Positions 14,495 through 26,237 of a stretch of 64,000 bases of DNA are shown piece by piece. A model generated the notes under the pieces. The model did no database searches. It was not told the origin of the DNA and was given only the letters and a program-made list of their open reading frames with translations. A program made the translations under genes and the position numbers. The first letter of the stretch is position 1. Each line of letters opens with the position of its first letter. This DNA is from Nannocystis pusilla (lineage in GTDB: Bacteria > Myxococcota_A > Polyangia > Nannocystales > Nannocystaceae), in assembly GCF_026626665.1 (NCBI RefSeq), contig NZ_JAPNKE010000002.1, forward strand, positions 1,675,204-1,739,203, given 5' to 3'.

Positions 14495-14581
14495 CGGAAG
14501 GAGCGCGGATCGAACGCGCGCGGGTTTTCAGGCCCGTCCACGGGTTAGCACCCCGGAGCCTTGCCTCTCGGCCATCCTTCC
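14495..14581 (-). tRNA. tRNA-Ser (anticodon GCT)
   Basis: 87 nt. Acceptor stem GGAAGGA/TCCTTCC, anticodon loop GTGCTAA, long variable arm. The outermost anticodon-stem pair is a C/T mismatch, the only irregularity seen. It is the first of three serine tRNA genes in the same direction. Confidence 0.92.
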
Positions 14582-15247
14582 ATAATGCGCACGAGCCCCG
14601 AATGACCCCGGCACACCCGCGATTGCCAATCGCAGGAGTGTCGGCGCCGGACGGGAGCTCGCGGGGCCTTTTCCGCTCGGTCGCGCGCGAACGCAAGAGC
14701 GAGGGAAGAGGCCCGCGAAACACCCGCGGAGGAGCCCTGTGCCGCCTTTCGAGCCGCTGACGCGTGAGCGCCGGGCGGCGCTCACGCTAGCGTGACGGCG
14801 AACTGGAGCGCCCGAATCCGCTGACGGATCGAGGACTCCGGGTCCGGTCGCTGCGACGAGGGAACATGCGGACGATTTATCATGGGTGCGTCCGGTCGTC
14901 AAGCGACCCATCGCATAATTCGTCGTTGACGGGCGCCGGGCGAATTGCAGCAGCGCAATGATGGTGAGGGCGGTCCGCACTGTGGTGATTCGCCCGGACG
15001 AGGACCGCGAGGCTTCGGCCCCGCGGCGCGCGCACGATCGAGCGCCGCTCGTGGCGGGCGCGTCGTCGAGTTCGCCCGTGGCTGCGGCGGCCGGGCCTTC
15101 GCGCCGAGTCGCAGGACGACGTGACGCGACGCGGGCGACGGTCGCGACCGGCATGACGGCAGACGCCTGCGTTCGTCCGCCTCGGCGGCAATTGCCCTGG
15201 CGCGCCCGTTGACGGGGCCTGGGGCCTTGGGGTAGGCATGGGGCCGC
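14582..15247. other. Intergenic region between tRNA cluster and kinase operon
   Basis: About 665 bp with no supportable gene. It should hold the tRNA promoter (minus strand) and the operon promoter (plus strand). It contains a small dyad at 14619-14633 (GCGATTG/CAATCGC) and the compound palindrome at 14762-14795. TAGGCA at 15233-15238, 9 bp before the kinase ATG, may be a weak -10 box. Confidence 0.45.
14762..14795. promoter_or_regulatory. Compound palindrome
   Basis: CGTGAGCGCC (14762-14771) and GGCGCTCACG (14776-14785) form a perfect 10-bp stem with loop GGGC. It overlaps a second perfect palindrome, TCACGCTAGCGTGA (14782-14795). CGTGA/TCACG therefore appears in alternating orientation four times, as in an operator for a dimeric regulator. 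There is no T-run to suggest a terminator. Confidence 0.45.
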
Positions 15248-18200
15248 ATGGCAGTCCACGGCGGCGGATCGCCCGGGCCCAAGGCGGGCGAGGTCGCCGG
15301 CGGCGTGGCGCGCCGCGGCGACTTCGACTTCGCGGCCACGGTCGACTCCGACACCGTCGACGGCCCCAGCGCGGGCATGACCGGCGGCGGCACGACCGGC
15401 CGGGCCCGGCTGCCCGCGCACCTCGACTCGACGTCGTCCCAGGACTCGAGCGTGTTCGACGCGCGCGCGATGCCGATGAACATCGGCCGCCACGAGCTCG
15501 TGCGGCCGCTCGGGATGGGCGGCATGGGCCAGGTGTTCGAGGCGCGCGCGCCCGACGGCACCACGGTGGCCCTGAAGATCATTCGCGGCACCAGCCCGGA
15601 GCGGCTGTATCGCTTCAAGCGCGAGTTCCGCTCGCTGTCGGCGGTGGTCCACCCGAATATCGTCGCACTCTACGACCTCGTCCACGTCGACGAGCAGGGC
15701 GGCCCGGGCCTGGCGTTCTTCACGATGGAGCTGCTGCGCGGGGCCCACTTCGTGACCGCGATCCGCGACGAGCTGGCGGACGACGCCGGGCTCGACGAGG
15801 CGGGCCTGCGACGATTGCAGGACGGCCTGGTCGGCCTCGCGTGCGGCCTGTCGTGCGTCCACCGCCACGGCCTGGTCCACCGCGACATCAAGCCGTCGAA
15901 CGTGATGATCACCCCGAGCGGCCGCGTCGTGGTGCTCGACCTCGGGCTGGTGCGCGAGAGCCGGGTCGCGTCGTTCGACAGCCTCGGCGAGAACGCGCCG
16001 CTGCTCGGCACGCCGCTCTACATGGCGCCCGAGCAGGTCATCCGCTCCGACGACGCCGGCCCGGCCGCGGACTGGTACGCCGTCGGCGAGGTGCTGTGGG
16101 AGTGCCTCGGCGGCGAGTCGCGCCACGCCGGCCGCACTCTGGTCGAGGTGTTCGAGCGCAAGCTGATGGAGCCGCCGGAGCCGCCGTCGCGCCGGCGCCC
16201 GGGCGTGCCGCCGCACCTCGATCAACTGTGCGTCGACCTGCTGGCGCGCGAGCCCGCCGCGCGGCCGAGCGCCGGCGACGTGCTGACGCGCCTCGGTCGC
16301 GGCGACCTGGTGGCGATCGAGCTCGCGGTCCAGGGCCTGCTCGGCCGCGAACACGAGGCCCGCCTGCTGCGCGACCAATTGGTGCAGACCGGCCGCGCCG
16401 GCGCGGTGTTCGTCAGCGGACCGTCGGGCTTCGGCAAGACCACGCTGGTCGAGCACGTGCTCGACGTCGTGCGCCGCGAAGACAGCGTGGTCGCGTTCTC
16501 GGGCAGCTGCTCCGAGCGCGAGTCGATCCCGTTCAAGGCCCTCGACTCGGCGATCGACGCGCTGAGCCTCTACCTCTGCAACACCGACGCCGACGCCACC
16601 GCGATCGCCCGCCCCGACGACCTCGCGGCGCTGGCCCGGTTGTTCCCGATCTTGCGCACGGTGCCGGCGATCCGGGCGATCGACGATTCGCGGCTCGACG
16701 GCCTCGACCCGATCGAGATCCGCCGCCGCGCCGCCGATTCGCTGGCCGAGGTGCTGACGCGCATCGCCGCGCGCCGGCCGGTGGTGCTGGCGCTCGACGA
16801 CCTGCAGTGGGCCGACCTCGACAGCGTGCTCCTGCTCGAGTCGGTGCTGCTGCGCAGCACCCGCCGCCGGTCACGCTGCTGGGCAGCCACCGCGAGGGCA
16901 CCGAGGCCACGCGGGCCCCGCTCGCGCACCTGTGGAAGAGCTTCGAGGCGGCCGATCACATCGGCCTGCGCCGCGTGCTGGTCGGGCCGCTGTCGGGCGA
17001 GCAATCGGTGGCCCTCGCGGCGCGCCTGCTCGGCGGACCGGTCGACGATCCGGTGGCCGTGCGGGTCGCCCGTGAGGCCGGCGGCAGCCCGTTCTTCATC
17101 GGCGAGCTGGTCCGCCACGCGCTCGCCCACGGCAGCCTCGACGACGCCGGCCTCAGCCTCGACAACCTGCTGCGCGCGCACCTGCAGCGGCTGCCGCTGT
17201 CGGCCAAGCGCCTGGTCGAGGTGCTCGCGGTGGCCGGCGGTCGGCTGCCGCGCGACCTCGCGGTCGACATCGTCGCCGCCGCGGCCGGTCCGGTCGATCG
17301 CGGCACGCTGGCCCGCCTGCGCGCCGAGCACTTGATCCGGATCGCCGACGCGTCGCAGGACGACGTGCTCGAGACCTACCACGATCGCGTGCGCGAGGCC
17401 GCGGCGCTGGAGGCCGCCGAATCGCACGGGTCGGAGCTGGCGGCGATCCACCTGGCGATCGGCGAGGCGCTGCTGCGCACCGGCACCGCCGACGCGGCCA
17501 CTCTGGCGCACCACTTCCGCGCCGCCAACGACGGCGAGCGGGCGACGCAGTTCACCCTCGCGGCCGCGCTCGAGGCGGCGCGCGCGTTGGCCTTCGATCA
17601 GGCCGCCGAGCTGTTCCGGGCCGCGCTGTCGATCGGGGGCATCGACGCCGCCACGGCCACGCACACGCGCGCGCACCTGGCCTCGGCGCTGGCCAACGCC
17701 GGCCGCCTGCACGCCGCGGCGCGCGTCTACACCGACGCCGCGCACGCCGACGACACGCAGGCCAGCGAGGCCCAGCGCAGCGAGTGGCTGCGCCTGGCGA
17801 CCGCGCACTTCCTGTCGACGGGGCATCACGACGAGGGCAGGGCGGTGCTCGAGGAGCTGCTGCCGCGCGTCGGTCTGTCGCTGCCGCGCGGCACCGCGGC
17901 GACGATCGTCGCGCTGCTCGCCCAGCGGGCGCTGCTCGCCACGCGCAAGCTGGTGCTGCCGCCGCGCGGCGGGCCGCGTCTGTCGGAGCGCGACGCCCAG
18001 CGCCTCGACGTCTGCTGGACCGCCACGCGCGGCCTCCTCTACAGCGACGGCATCACCTCGGCGCTGTTCCACGCCCGCCACCTGCGGCTCGCGCTGGCGA
18101 GCGGCGACCCGCTGCGGGCCGCGCGGGCGATCGGCTACGAGGCCTACTTGCGGGCGCTGATGGAGGGCGGCGACGCCGACGCCGAAGCGACCGCGATCTT

Positions 18201-19149
18201 CGACAGCCTCGAGGCCTCGGCCGACATCCAGGCCAGCCCGTACGTCCTCGGCATGCTGGCGCAGTACCGGGCCGGCGCGCACCAGATGCTGTGCCGCTTC
18301 GAACCGGCGCTGGTCTCTTACGAGCGCGGCATCGCCATCCTGCGCGATCAATGCACCGGCGTGATGGACGAGATCGCGCAGATGGACGCGCATCGCATGA
18401 TGGTCCTGCTGTACCTCGGCCGGATCGGCGAGCTCGGCGACGTCGCGTTCCGCCTGCTGCGCGAATGTGCGGAGCGGCCCAATCCTTATGTCGAGGGCTT
18501 CGCGCGCGGCGTGCTCGGCAATCACGTGTACCTCGCGCAGGACCAGGTCGACGCCGCCCACGAGCAGCTCGAGCTGTACCGCCGCCACGCGCCCAAGCGG
18601 TTCGAGGCGCACTTCTTCAATTGCGCGTCGAAGCAGACCGAGCTGCTGCGCTACCGCGGCGAGGCCGAGGCGGCGTGGCAGCAGAACCAGGTCGACTCGG
18701 CGATCGTCGAGAAATTCCCGTTCTTCCGCGTGCCGTTCGTGAAGGCCGAGTTCTACCGCTCGCGCGCCGCCAACGCGCTGGCCGTGGCGGCGCGGTCGCG
18801 GGATCCGGCGCCCTTGCTCAAGATCGCCCGCGCGGCCGCCAAGCAGAGCTTCCGCGTGCCGCTGCCGATGTCGAACGCCTACGGCCACCTCACGCTCGCC
18901 AGCGCGGCCGCGCTCGAGGGCGGGCACGACGTCGCGATCTCCGAGCTGCGCCGCACCGTCGCCATCTTCGAGCGCCTGGCCATGGCCAGCGACCTCGCCG
19001 CGTGTCGCCGACGTCTGGCGGTGCTGCTCGGCGGCGACGAGGGCCGCGCGCAGCAGCAGCTCGCCGACGACTGGATGGCCGAGCAGCAGATCCTGCGCCC
19101 CGATCGCTTCACCGACATGATCGCGCCGGGCTTCGACCGGCAGCCGTAG
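15248..19149 (+). CDS. Ser/Thr protein kinase fused to AAA ATPase and TPR region (one frame break)
   Basis: About 1300 residues after repair. After about 77 low-complexity residues there is a Hanks kinase: glycine loop LGMGGMGQVFEA (about 89), ATP lysine in VALK (K110), HRDIKPSN (about 211). The magnesium motif reads DLG instead of DFG (about 231), then GTPLYMAPEQ. An AAA domain follows, with Walker A GPSGFGKTT (about 391) and Walker B LALDDLQWAD (about 520). The rest is helical, TPR-like. The frame changes near 16860; adding one C to CCC (16860-16862) gives STPPPVTLLGSHRE and makes the length divisible by three. The next gene starts 28 bp later, so this regulator is probably co-transcribed with the two oxidoreductases. 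Confidence 0.9.
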
Positions 19150-19166
19150 ACCCCCACCGACAATTT

Positions 19167-19173
19167 GGAGGAG
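19167..19173 (+). promoter_or_regulatory. Strong Shine-Dalgarno
   Basis: GGAGGAG ends 4 bp before ATG 19178. It fixes the start of the fusion gene and contrasts with the SD-less starts of many neighbours. Confidence 0.7.
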
Positions 19174-19177
19174 TGCG

Positions 19178-22100
19178 ATGAAGGACCTCTCGCGAGCGCG
19201 TGAACTAGCCATTGCATTGTCTCGCAACCCCGGCGGCACCGACGCCCATGCGCGCGCGGCCGCCCTCACCGGCGAGCTGGCGACGCTGTTCAATCACCCG
19301 GGCAACGGCGCGGGGCCGCAGGCCGCCGGGTACGAGGCCAAGGGCAACCTCGACGCCCGCGTCGCGGTGCTCGTATTGCCGGCGGCGACGGTCCGGCAAT
19401 TGCTGCCCGCCGGGCTCGAGCTGGCGCCGCAGCCGGTCGTGCCGGCCGAGTATCACCCGGTCTATCTGTTCTTCTCGCACGAGATCTTCCGCGCGTGGTT
19501 CGGCACGATGGACTACGAGGAATTGCTGATCGGCGTGCCGTGGGTGCAGATCAAGGACCCCAAGGCCACCTATCCCGGGCCGTTCATCTACATGCCGCGG
19601 CTCTACCTCAACGAGGCGGTGCCGATGGAGCTCGGCGTGCACATGTACGGGTGGGAGAAGCAGATGGGGACGCTCAACGTCGTCGGCGACGGGTCCCCGA
19701 AGGTGCAATTCACGGTCACGCCGAAGGGCGGCAGCACGCCCGCGGCCACCGGCGAGTTCACCGAGATCCCGGGCGTGGGCCCGCAGGCGGCGGCGGACGT
19801 CAAGAACTTCCTCATCGTCCGCCAGCTGTTCGAGCAGCCGACGATCTCGCAGGCGCTGCACATCGTCGATCCCAACTCGTTCAACTCGCCGATCCCCGGG
19901 CCGTTCCTGGCCGCCAACAACATCCTCGAGGCCGACCAGCCGGGCGCGACGATCCAGCCGCTCGCGGCCACGATCACGATCGGCGCCTCGCTGACGCCGC
20001 AGGGCATCCCGCCGGGCACGTATCGCGTGCCGAGCCTGGCCGACGCCGAGCTCGGCGCGTTCCGGATCCGCTGCCCGCAGGGCATCTCGCTGCCGGGCTC
20101 GTGCGCCAACGCCGACTATCCGCGCCCGCCGGCCGCGCGCAAGCTCAAGGTCGCGGTGTTCGGCGGCGGGCCGTCGGCCTGCGTGACCGCGCTGTACTTG
20201 GCGCGCCAGACCGATCGCTACGAAGTCTCGCTCTACACCACCGGCTATCGCCTCGGCGGCAAGTGCCAGTCGTGGCGCAACCCGGCCAAGGCCTGGCGGG
20301 TCGAGGAGCACGGTCTGCACGCGTTCCTCGGCTTCTATCACAACGCCTTCACCGCGGTGCAGGACGCCTATCACGAGGGCTTCGCCACACCCGAGATCGG
20401 CGAGGCGCTTTACCAGCACGCGTTCTACCCGGAGAAGTACAACGGGCTGATGGTCCATCACGGCGGTGCATGGTCGTACTGCCCGTTGCCGAGCCTGTCG
20501 TCCGCGGCGCCGATGCCGTCGTCGACCGCGTCGTCGACCGGCGGTCACGCGCTGCTGATGGCCTGTGAGGCGCTGGCGCGGCGCGTGCTCGATCACTTCA
20601 AGGCGATGGCCGACGCGCACGCGGGCCTGGCCGACGGCATGGACGCGCACAGCTCCGTGCTGCATCGGCTGCGCAGCGCCGTCGTCGGGCTCGTCACCCA
20701 CGTCGCGGAGGATGTCTACAAGACGAACCTCGGCGGCATCGACGGCCTGCTCGCCGGCGAGGTCGAGAAGGTGCGCGACGGCCTCGCGGCCCGGGTGCGC
20801 GCCGACACCTCGCTGTCGACGTACTTGTGGTTCCTGTGGACCGGCGCCGACACGATGTTGACGATCTTCGTCGGCCTGCTCAAGAACCCGGTCACCAACC
20901 TGTCCGAGCTCGACGCCTGGGACTTCCGCGCGTGGCTCAAGGCCAACGGCCTGAACGAGGCGCCCGGCGAGTCGTGGGAGGTCATCAATCAGGTCTACGA
21001 GACACTGTTCTCGCACCAGAACGCCGACCCGAACAAGGACGCCTGCAAGCTGCTCGACACCGACGTGCGCCCGGCCAACCTGGCCGCCGGCGTGGCGACG
21101 CGGTGGTTCTTGCTCGAGAGCCTCGGCTACCGCGGCGCGCCGGCCTATCGCTTCGAGTACAGCTGCGCCCAGACGATGATGACCCCGTACTACCTGGCGC
21201 TGAAGCGCCTGGGCGCCGCGGTCAACTTCTTCCACACCGTCACCGGCCTCGAGCTCGACGGCAGCGGCGAGCACCGCCGGCTCGTGCGCGTGCACCTGCA
21301 ACGACAGGCCGAGGTCAAGGGCGGCGCGGGCAACTACCAGCCGCTCGTCATCCCCGACCTCGCCAACAATCCGCCCGAGCTGCACGACTGGCCGCTCGAT
21401 CCGGACTGGTCGCAGCTCGTCGACGGCGACTGGTACCGCGATCACAAGATCGACTTCTATGACTCCTGGCGGGCCGGCGAGAACATCAAGGCGCAGCCGG
21501 TGCAGCTCGAGCAAGGTCAGGACTTCGACCTGTGCGTGCTCGGGGTCCCGCTCGGCGCGCTGCCGCTGATCGACTCGCCGCTGACGCGGCCGTCGCGGCC
21601 CGACGCCGATCCGGCGTGGAAGCGGATGATCGACGGCATCGCGCTGACGCAGACGCTGTCGTTCCAGCTGTGGCTGAAGCCGAACGCCGGGGCGCTGATC
21701 GCCGGGGCGCAGCGCGGCCTCCTCACCTGCTTCGCCCAGCCCGAGCCGAGCTACGGCGACTTCACGCCGCTCATCGCCCACGAGGAGTGGCAAGCCCCGG
21801 GGCCGCACCTGCTGTCGTACTTCACCGGCGCCTCGGTGGCCGGCAAGCCGCCGCTGCCGCCCGACTGCGGGCCCGACTATCCGCAGCGGATCCAGGCCCA
21901 GTGGGTCGCCAAGGTCACGCAGTGGCTCGGCGAGATACCTGAAGTTCTACGACGGCAGCGCGACGCCGCGCAGCTTCGCCGGCTTCCTCGACGACCTCGT
22001 GGTCGAAGGCGAGCCGCTGCAGGGCCCGGCGCGGCTCGCATGGCAGCACCTGATCGCCGACGTCGAGCCCTCGAACCTCTACGTGCTGAGTCAGCCGGGC

Positions 22101-22277
22101 TCGATCGCGCTGCGCCTCGGCCAGGCCGAATCGGGGGTCAAGGGCCTGCTCCTGTGTGGCGACTGGACCCGCACCGATCTCAACTGCGGCTGCGTCGAGG
22201 CCGCGACCACCTCGGGCATGCTGGCGGCGCGAGCGATCAGCAACGAGCCGCGCACCGTGTGGCGGCCGGGCTTCTGA
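19178..22277 (+). CDS. Acetoacetate-decarboxylase-like / FAD oxidoreductase fusion (one frame break)
   Basis: About 1033 residues. The N-terminal 300 resemble the acetoacetate decarboxylase fold; MYGWEKQMG sits where the family has its Tyr-Pro-Lys active-site lysine. From about residue 324 a Rossmann motif VAVFGGGPSACVTALYLAR starts an amine-oxidase/phytoene-desaturase-type flavoprotein, with YRLGGKCQSWRN behind it. The flavin-closing C-terminal motif GDWTRTDLNCGCVEAAT lies near the end. The reaction is unknown; oxidation of a hydrophobic compound coupled to a keto-acid-like step is a guess. The frame breaks at GAGATA (21932-21937). Restoring a lost GA dinucleotide, or removing one base, joins WLGE to YLKFYDGS. 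The following gene starts 23 bp downstream. Confidence 0.8.
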
Positions 22278-22300
22278 GTCGCTCGAAGGGAGACACCGTC

Positions 22301-24311
22301 ATGACCGACGAGCGCACCACCGACAGCCACGACTCCGCGACCGAGGCCGTCGCCTCGCATTCCACGACCCAGTCCAACTGGTCGGAGACCCTCACGTTCA
22401 CGCCCGCGACCGCCGCGTCGCCGCGTTGCCTCGCCGAGCTGCGCGAGGTCGTCCGCCTGGCCCACGCCCGGCGCAAGCAGTGCGCGCGCGCGGCAGCGGT
22501 CACTCGTGGAACCCGGCGCTCGTCACCGCCGATTGCTCGGTGAACACCAGCCGGCTCACGCCCGCCGACAAGAACGCGTGCGTGTGCCACGTCGTCGGCG
22601 CGGCGGGGGCCGTCAATTGCATGGAGGTCCGGCACGCGACCGTGACCGGCGCCGATGGCCGCACGTACCGGCGAATCAGCGTACCCGCCGGGATGTGCCA
22701 GGGCGACTTCGCCGAGCTGGCGCAGCAGCTCGGCGCGCCGCTGCCGACCCAGGGGCCCGCGCCCGACATCACCCTCAGCGGCTTCGTCGCCAACGGCTGC
22801 CACGGCACCGGCTGGTCCGAGCCGACGATCGCCGAGCTGGTGTACGGCCTCGATTTGGTGGCACCCGACGGGACGGTGCTGACATTCACCGCCGACGCCA
22901 GCCCGCCCGGATTCGCAGACCTCGGCCTGAGCCCGGCCGAGCTGATGAACGTGGTGCGGGTGAATCAGGGCGCTCTCGGGGTGCTGGCGCGGATCGTGTT
23001 CCAGCTGCCGGCCGAGCCGTTCAACCTGCGGGTGTCGAACGCGTTCGTGCCGGTCACCGACGTGTTCGATCGCGGCGATCCGGGCAAGCTGCAGCGGCTG
23101 ATCGAGGGTCACGACTACGTCGAGATCTTCTGGTTCCCGTACAACGCTTACAAGATGAAGGGGCTGACCCCGGTGCCGGCCGGGCCGGAGCACGACACGC
23201 TGTGGGTGATGATGCTCGATCGCACCAGCGATCCGGTCAGCGGCGACGCGACCTTCGTCGACCTGTGGAACGACGTGTTCGGGGTGCTGGCATTGGCGGG
23301 CGGGGCCATCGGGCCGCTCATCGATCGCCTGCCGCGGGTGGTGCCGGCGATGTCGAACTTCGCGCTGCATACGATGAAGTGGAAGAACCACTTCAGCGAT
23401 CCGGTCGTGCTCACCCCGCCGGACGCTTTTTATATCAGAAGCACTACTTCCGCAGCTTCCTCGACCTCGAGTTCACGCTGCCGATGGACGGAGCGCAGGG
23501 CTTTGGCGACGTGGTGGCGGCGTTCTATCAATTGGTCGACCGCATGGAGGCGTGGCGCAGCGGCAGCGAGGGCGACATGCCGTACCCGGTGAACCTCAAC
23601 GCCCACGCCCGCTTCGTCCGCAACAGCCAGGCGACCCTGTCGCCCGCCTATGCGCCGGCGGGATCGTCGCAGCACACGTGCTACTTCGAGTACCTCAGCT
23701 ACTCCCACGGCGACCTGACCGACACGTACCTGGCGTTCAACCGCGAGTTCTACGCGCCGGCGCACGGGCTCGGCTGGAAGAAGTGGGGCGGGCTGCCCAA
23801 TTGGGGCAAGTACCTCGACAGCGTGCCGGGCATCGACGAATACGTGCACTCGCTCCTGACCGCGAAGACGGGGGCAGGGCCGAACCGCCTCGAGCAATTC
23901 CTGGCGGTGCGCGACCGCATCGACCCCGACGGGGCGACGTTCACCAACGAGTACCTGCGCGGCTTCTTCACCGGGCAGGCGACCCCGCGGCAGGCGCTGC
24001 GCGGGGCGCCGGGGGCGAACTACCCGGCGATGCCGGCCGCGCCGCCGCGCCGGGCGTTCCCGCTGGCGAACGTCGAACACGCGACGCCGACCGCGCCGAT
24101 GCGCGCGGAGGGGATGGAGCTCTACCACGACCTCGCGGCCGGGGCGGCTTTCCTGCTCAACGAACACGGCGAGGTCAACCTGCTGGCGCTCGAGCACGAC
24201 CCGAGCACGGGGATGCTGCACTACGTGCCGGCGACGCCGTCGCAGCACATGGGGTTCGAGGAGATCCTCGATCGCGTGGCGCGGTTCCACTCGCCGCACG
24301 CCGCGGTTTGA
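22301..24311 (+). CDS. FAD-linked oxidase of the VAO/PCMH type (two frame breaks)
   Basis: About 670 residues after repair. The PCMH-type FAD-binding motif VRARGSGHSWNP lies near residue 62, followed by ITLSGFVANGCHGTGW, as in gulonolactone-oxidase-like and berberine-bridge-like enzymes. The C-terminal half, with YFRSFLDLEFTLP and TCYFEYLSY, is the substrate domain. The substrate is unknown; genomic pairing with the ADC-FAD fusion suggests one pathway. There are two breaks. At 22480, adding one G gives RKQVRARGSG. At the T-run 23427-23431, one more T gives DAFLYQKHYF. Both restored bases together make the length divisible by three. AAGGGAG lies about 9 bp upstream of ATG 22301 as ribosome site. 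Confidence 0.85.
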
Positions 24312-24379
24312 AGGATGGTCGAGCATGGTACGAAGGACATGCTCGAAAGGGCATGTCCTTCGGGCCTTGTGATGGGAAT
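24310..24379. repeat. 14-bp phased array at operon 3' end
   Basis: CATG at 24324, 24338 and 24352, CTTG at 24366, each 14 bp apart; the array starts over the stop codon of the oxidase. GAAGGACATG (24332-24341) and CATGTCCTTC (24352-24361) form a perfect 10-bp stem, so the array could act as a transcript end structure. Confidence 0.85.
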
Positions 24380-24569
24380 CCGTGAAACTCGTGGCGTCGG
24401 TGAGAGGAGCCGGCCCGCCGGGCTCGGCGGTGCGTCGGATCGGCCAGGCTCGGCGAGCGACTCCAGGGCGACCGGCCTCGGCCGCGCAGCGGTCTGTATC
24501 GCGCCAGCGCCGGGGCGCCCGCCGAGGCCGCTCGAATCTTCGGCCGCGCCCGCGCGTTCGAGCCCGGGC

Positions 24570-24878
24570 ATGCCCGCCCGAGCCGTGCTCTTCCTCGCCC
24601 TCGTCCTCATCGCCTGCGGCCATACTTCCAGGCTCGGAGAAGAGGCGGCAGAGGCACCCGAGCCGGTGGGACCGCCGCAGGATCAGGCGAAGGGCGAGGT
24701 CGAGGCCGAGGTCGAGGTCGAGGCGCCGGCCAAGCAAGCCCCGACCGCGCAGGTGATCACGTTCAGCGGTGACGACGCGGACCCCGAGCCGCCGGCGCAG
24801 ATCCGCAGCCCGCCGAAGCGCCCGCCGATCCCGAGCTTCCAGCTGTTCGGCACCCGACCGACCGACGGTCCGCAGTGA
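24570..24878 (+). CDS. Small hypothetical lipoprotein
   Basis: 102 residues. The signal sequence is MPARAVLFLALVLIAC, with IAC as lipobox end. The mature part is acidic and then proline-rich: a (Glu-Val/Glu-Ala) stretch encoded by GAGGTC-type hexamers near 24697-24723, then PPAQIRSPPKRPPIP. No known domain. No clear Shine-Dalgarno or -10 box was found. Confidence 0.6.
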   Translation: MPARAVLFLALVLIACGHTSRLGEEAAEAPEPVGPPQDQAKGEVEAEVEVEAPAKQAPTAQVITFSGDDADPEPPAQIRSPPKRPPIPSFQLFGTRPTDGPQ

Positions 24879-24968
24879 GGCGGTATCGGCCGGTCCGTCG
24901 ACACCGGTGATCCCGCGGCGAGCCGGGGTGCTTGCTGGCGTCGGGCTGCACGGGGGCGGGCTCGCGGC

Positions 24969-24974
24969 TATCAT
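24969..24974 (+). promoter_or_regulatory. Putative -10 box of effector gene
   Basis: TATCAT in a TANNNT context. The GTG start lies 67 bp further on with its own Shine-Dalgarno, so this transcript would have a leader of about 60 nt. Confidence 0.35.
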
Positions 24975-25041
24975 CGTGGCCCCATGCGCCGGTGCGCACC
25001 GGCGCTCAGGCCACCGCGAGGCAACGGCGAGGAGCGATGTC

Positions 25042-26237
25042 GTGAGCGTGTCCGTCAACCCTCCGAAGACGCCGGTGACGGCGGGCAGCAACGGCGTGGC
25101 CGCGGCGACGGTGCCGAACGTGTGCAAGATGCCCGGGCCGCCGGCGCCGTTCGTGCCGACGCCGCTGCCCAACATCGGCAAGAGCAGCGATTCGCCCAAG
25201 GGCTATTCGAAGCGGGTGACCATCGCCGGCAAGAAGGTGGCGATCAAGGGCGCGAGCTTCGGCTCGACCGGCGACATGGCCAGCAAGGCCACCGGTGGCG
25301 GCGTCGTCTCGAACAACACGCACGGGCCGACGAAGTTCGTCGGGCCCGGCTCGATGGACGTCAAGATCGAAGGCAAGAACGTCCAGCTGCTGAGCGACCC
25401 GATGCTCAACAACTGCGGCCCGAGCGGAACCCCGGCCAACGCGGCGACGCTGCTCGGGGTGATCCAGGCGAGCGGGCTGGTGACGGCGGTGGAAGCCGGT
25501 CCGTGCCCGATCTGCGAGAAGAGCCACGGCGACTTCGCCGAGACGGAACAGACGAAGATCGACGCGGGCGGACTGGCAGGAAACTTTGACGCCCAGGTGA
25601 AGCCGGTGATTGCGAAGGGCAAGGCCATGGAGCCGCCCGTCGATATCTCCGTCAGCACGATGCTCGGGGTGGTCGAGTGCAAGTGCGGCAAGAAATACGC
25701 GGATCAGTCGGCGGCGACGACCGTCGAGCTGTGCGACGCGGCCAAGGGGGCGGGGATGATTCACCCCGCGGACGTGACGTTGTCGTACGGCGACGGGAAA
25801 GACCCGCTCAACGCTGCGTACGAAGCGTCGTTGAAAGCAGTGCACGAGCGTGTGGGCGCGCTGCTTGGCCAATCTGCGCTGTTTCAGGAGAAGTGGGAAA
25901 AAGCGCGAGCTCGCGCCGCTCATAGCGATGAGATGCGCTTCAAGGAGAAGAACACTCCTGCGGCGTATCCTCCGGGACTTGCGCGGCTCAGAAGACATTG
26001 TTGTTGCTTCTGAACGATGGCGCTCTCCCGGGAGCCATGACTGAGCGGTGGTACAGCCATAGAGGCAGCAAGACGCAGGCGCCTATCAAGTTCCTGGACG
26101 AGCGCCAAGGATCGCGCAAGGAAGTCATCGACAAATTCAAGCACGGGGCCACGGTGCCGCCGTGCGGTGCCTGCGAACTCATCGTACCGCTGTTGCTTTG
26201 CGACGGAGGCAAGACGTCATGCGAGCACAAGAGCTAG
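25042..26237 (+). CDS. PAAR-like (DUF4150) polymorphic toxin with deaminase-like C-terminus (one frame break)
   Basis: About 398 residues after repair. GTG 25042 follows GAGGAG by 7 bp. Residues 1-128 match PAAR-like DUF4150 tips of type VI secretion: VPNVCKMPGPPAPFVPTPLP, then IKGASFGSTGDMASKATGGG. A middle region has two Cys pairs, CPIC and CKCG, probably a zinc knuckle. The C-terminal 90 residues are the candidate toxin: YPPGTCAAQK, GAMTERWYSHRGSK and PPCGACELIVPLLLC resemble the metal ligands of the deaminase fold. The usual catalytic Glu after the first ligand is not seen, so this is tentative. The toxin part is reached only if one G is added to GGG at 25974-25976; otherwise the frame stops at 26013. 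Its end overlaps the immunity gene. Confidence 0.75.

Noticed and set aside
25998..26237. Separate small gene between effector and immunity gene
   Set aside because: Its codons before the first ATG continue upstream as PPGTCAAQK in register with the effector if one G is restored, so it is best read as the effector's C-terminus.
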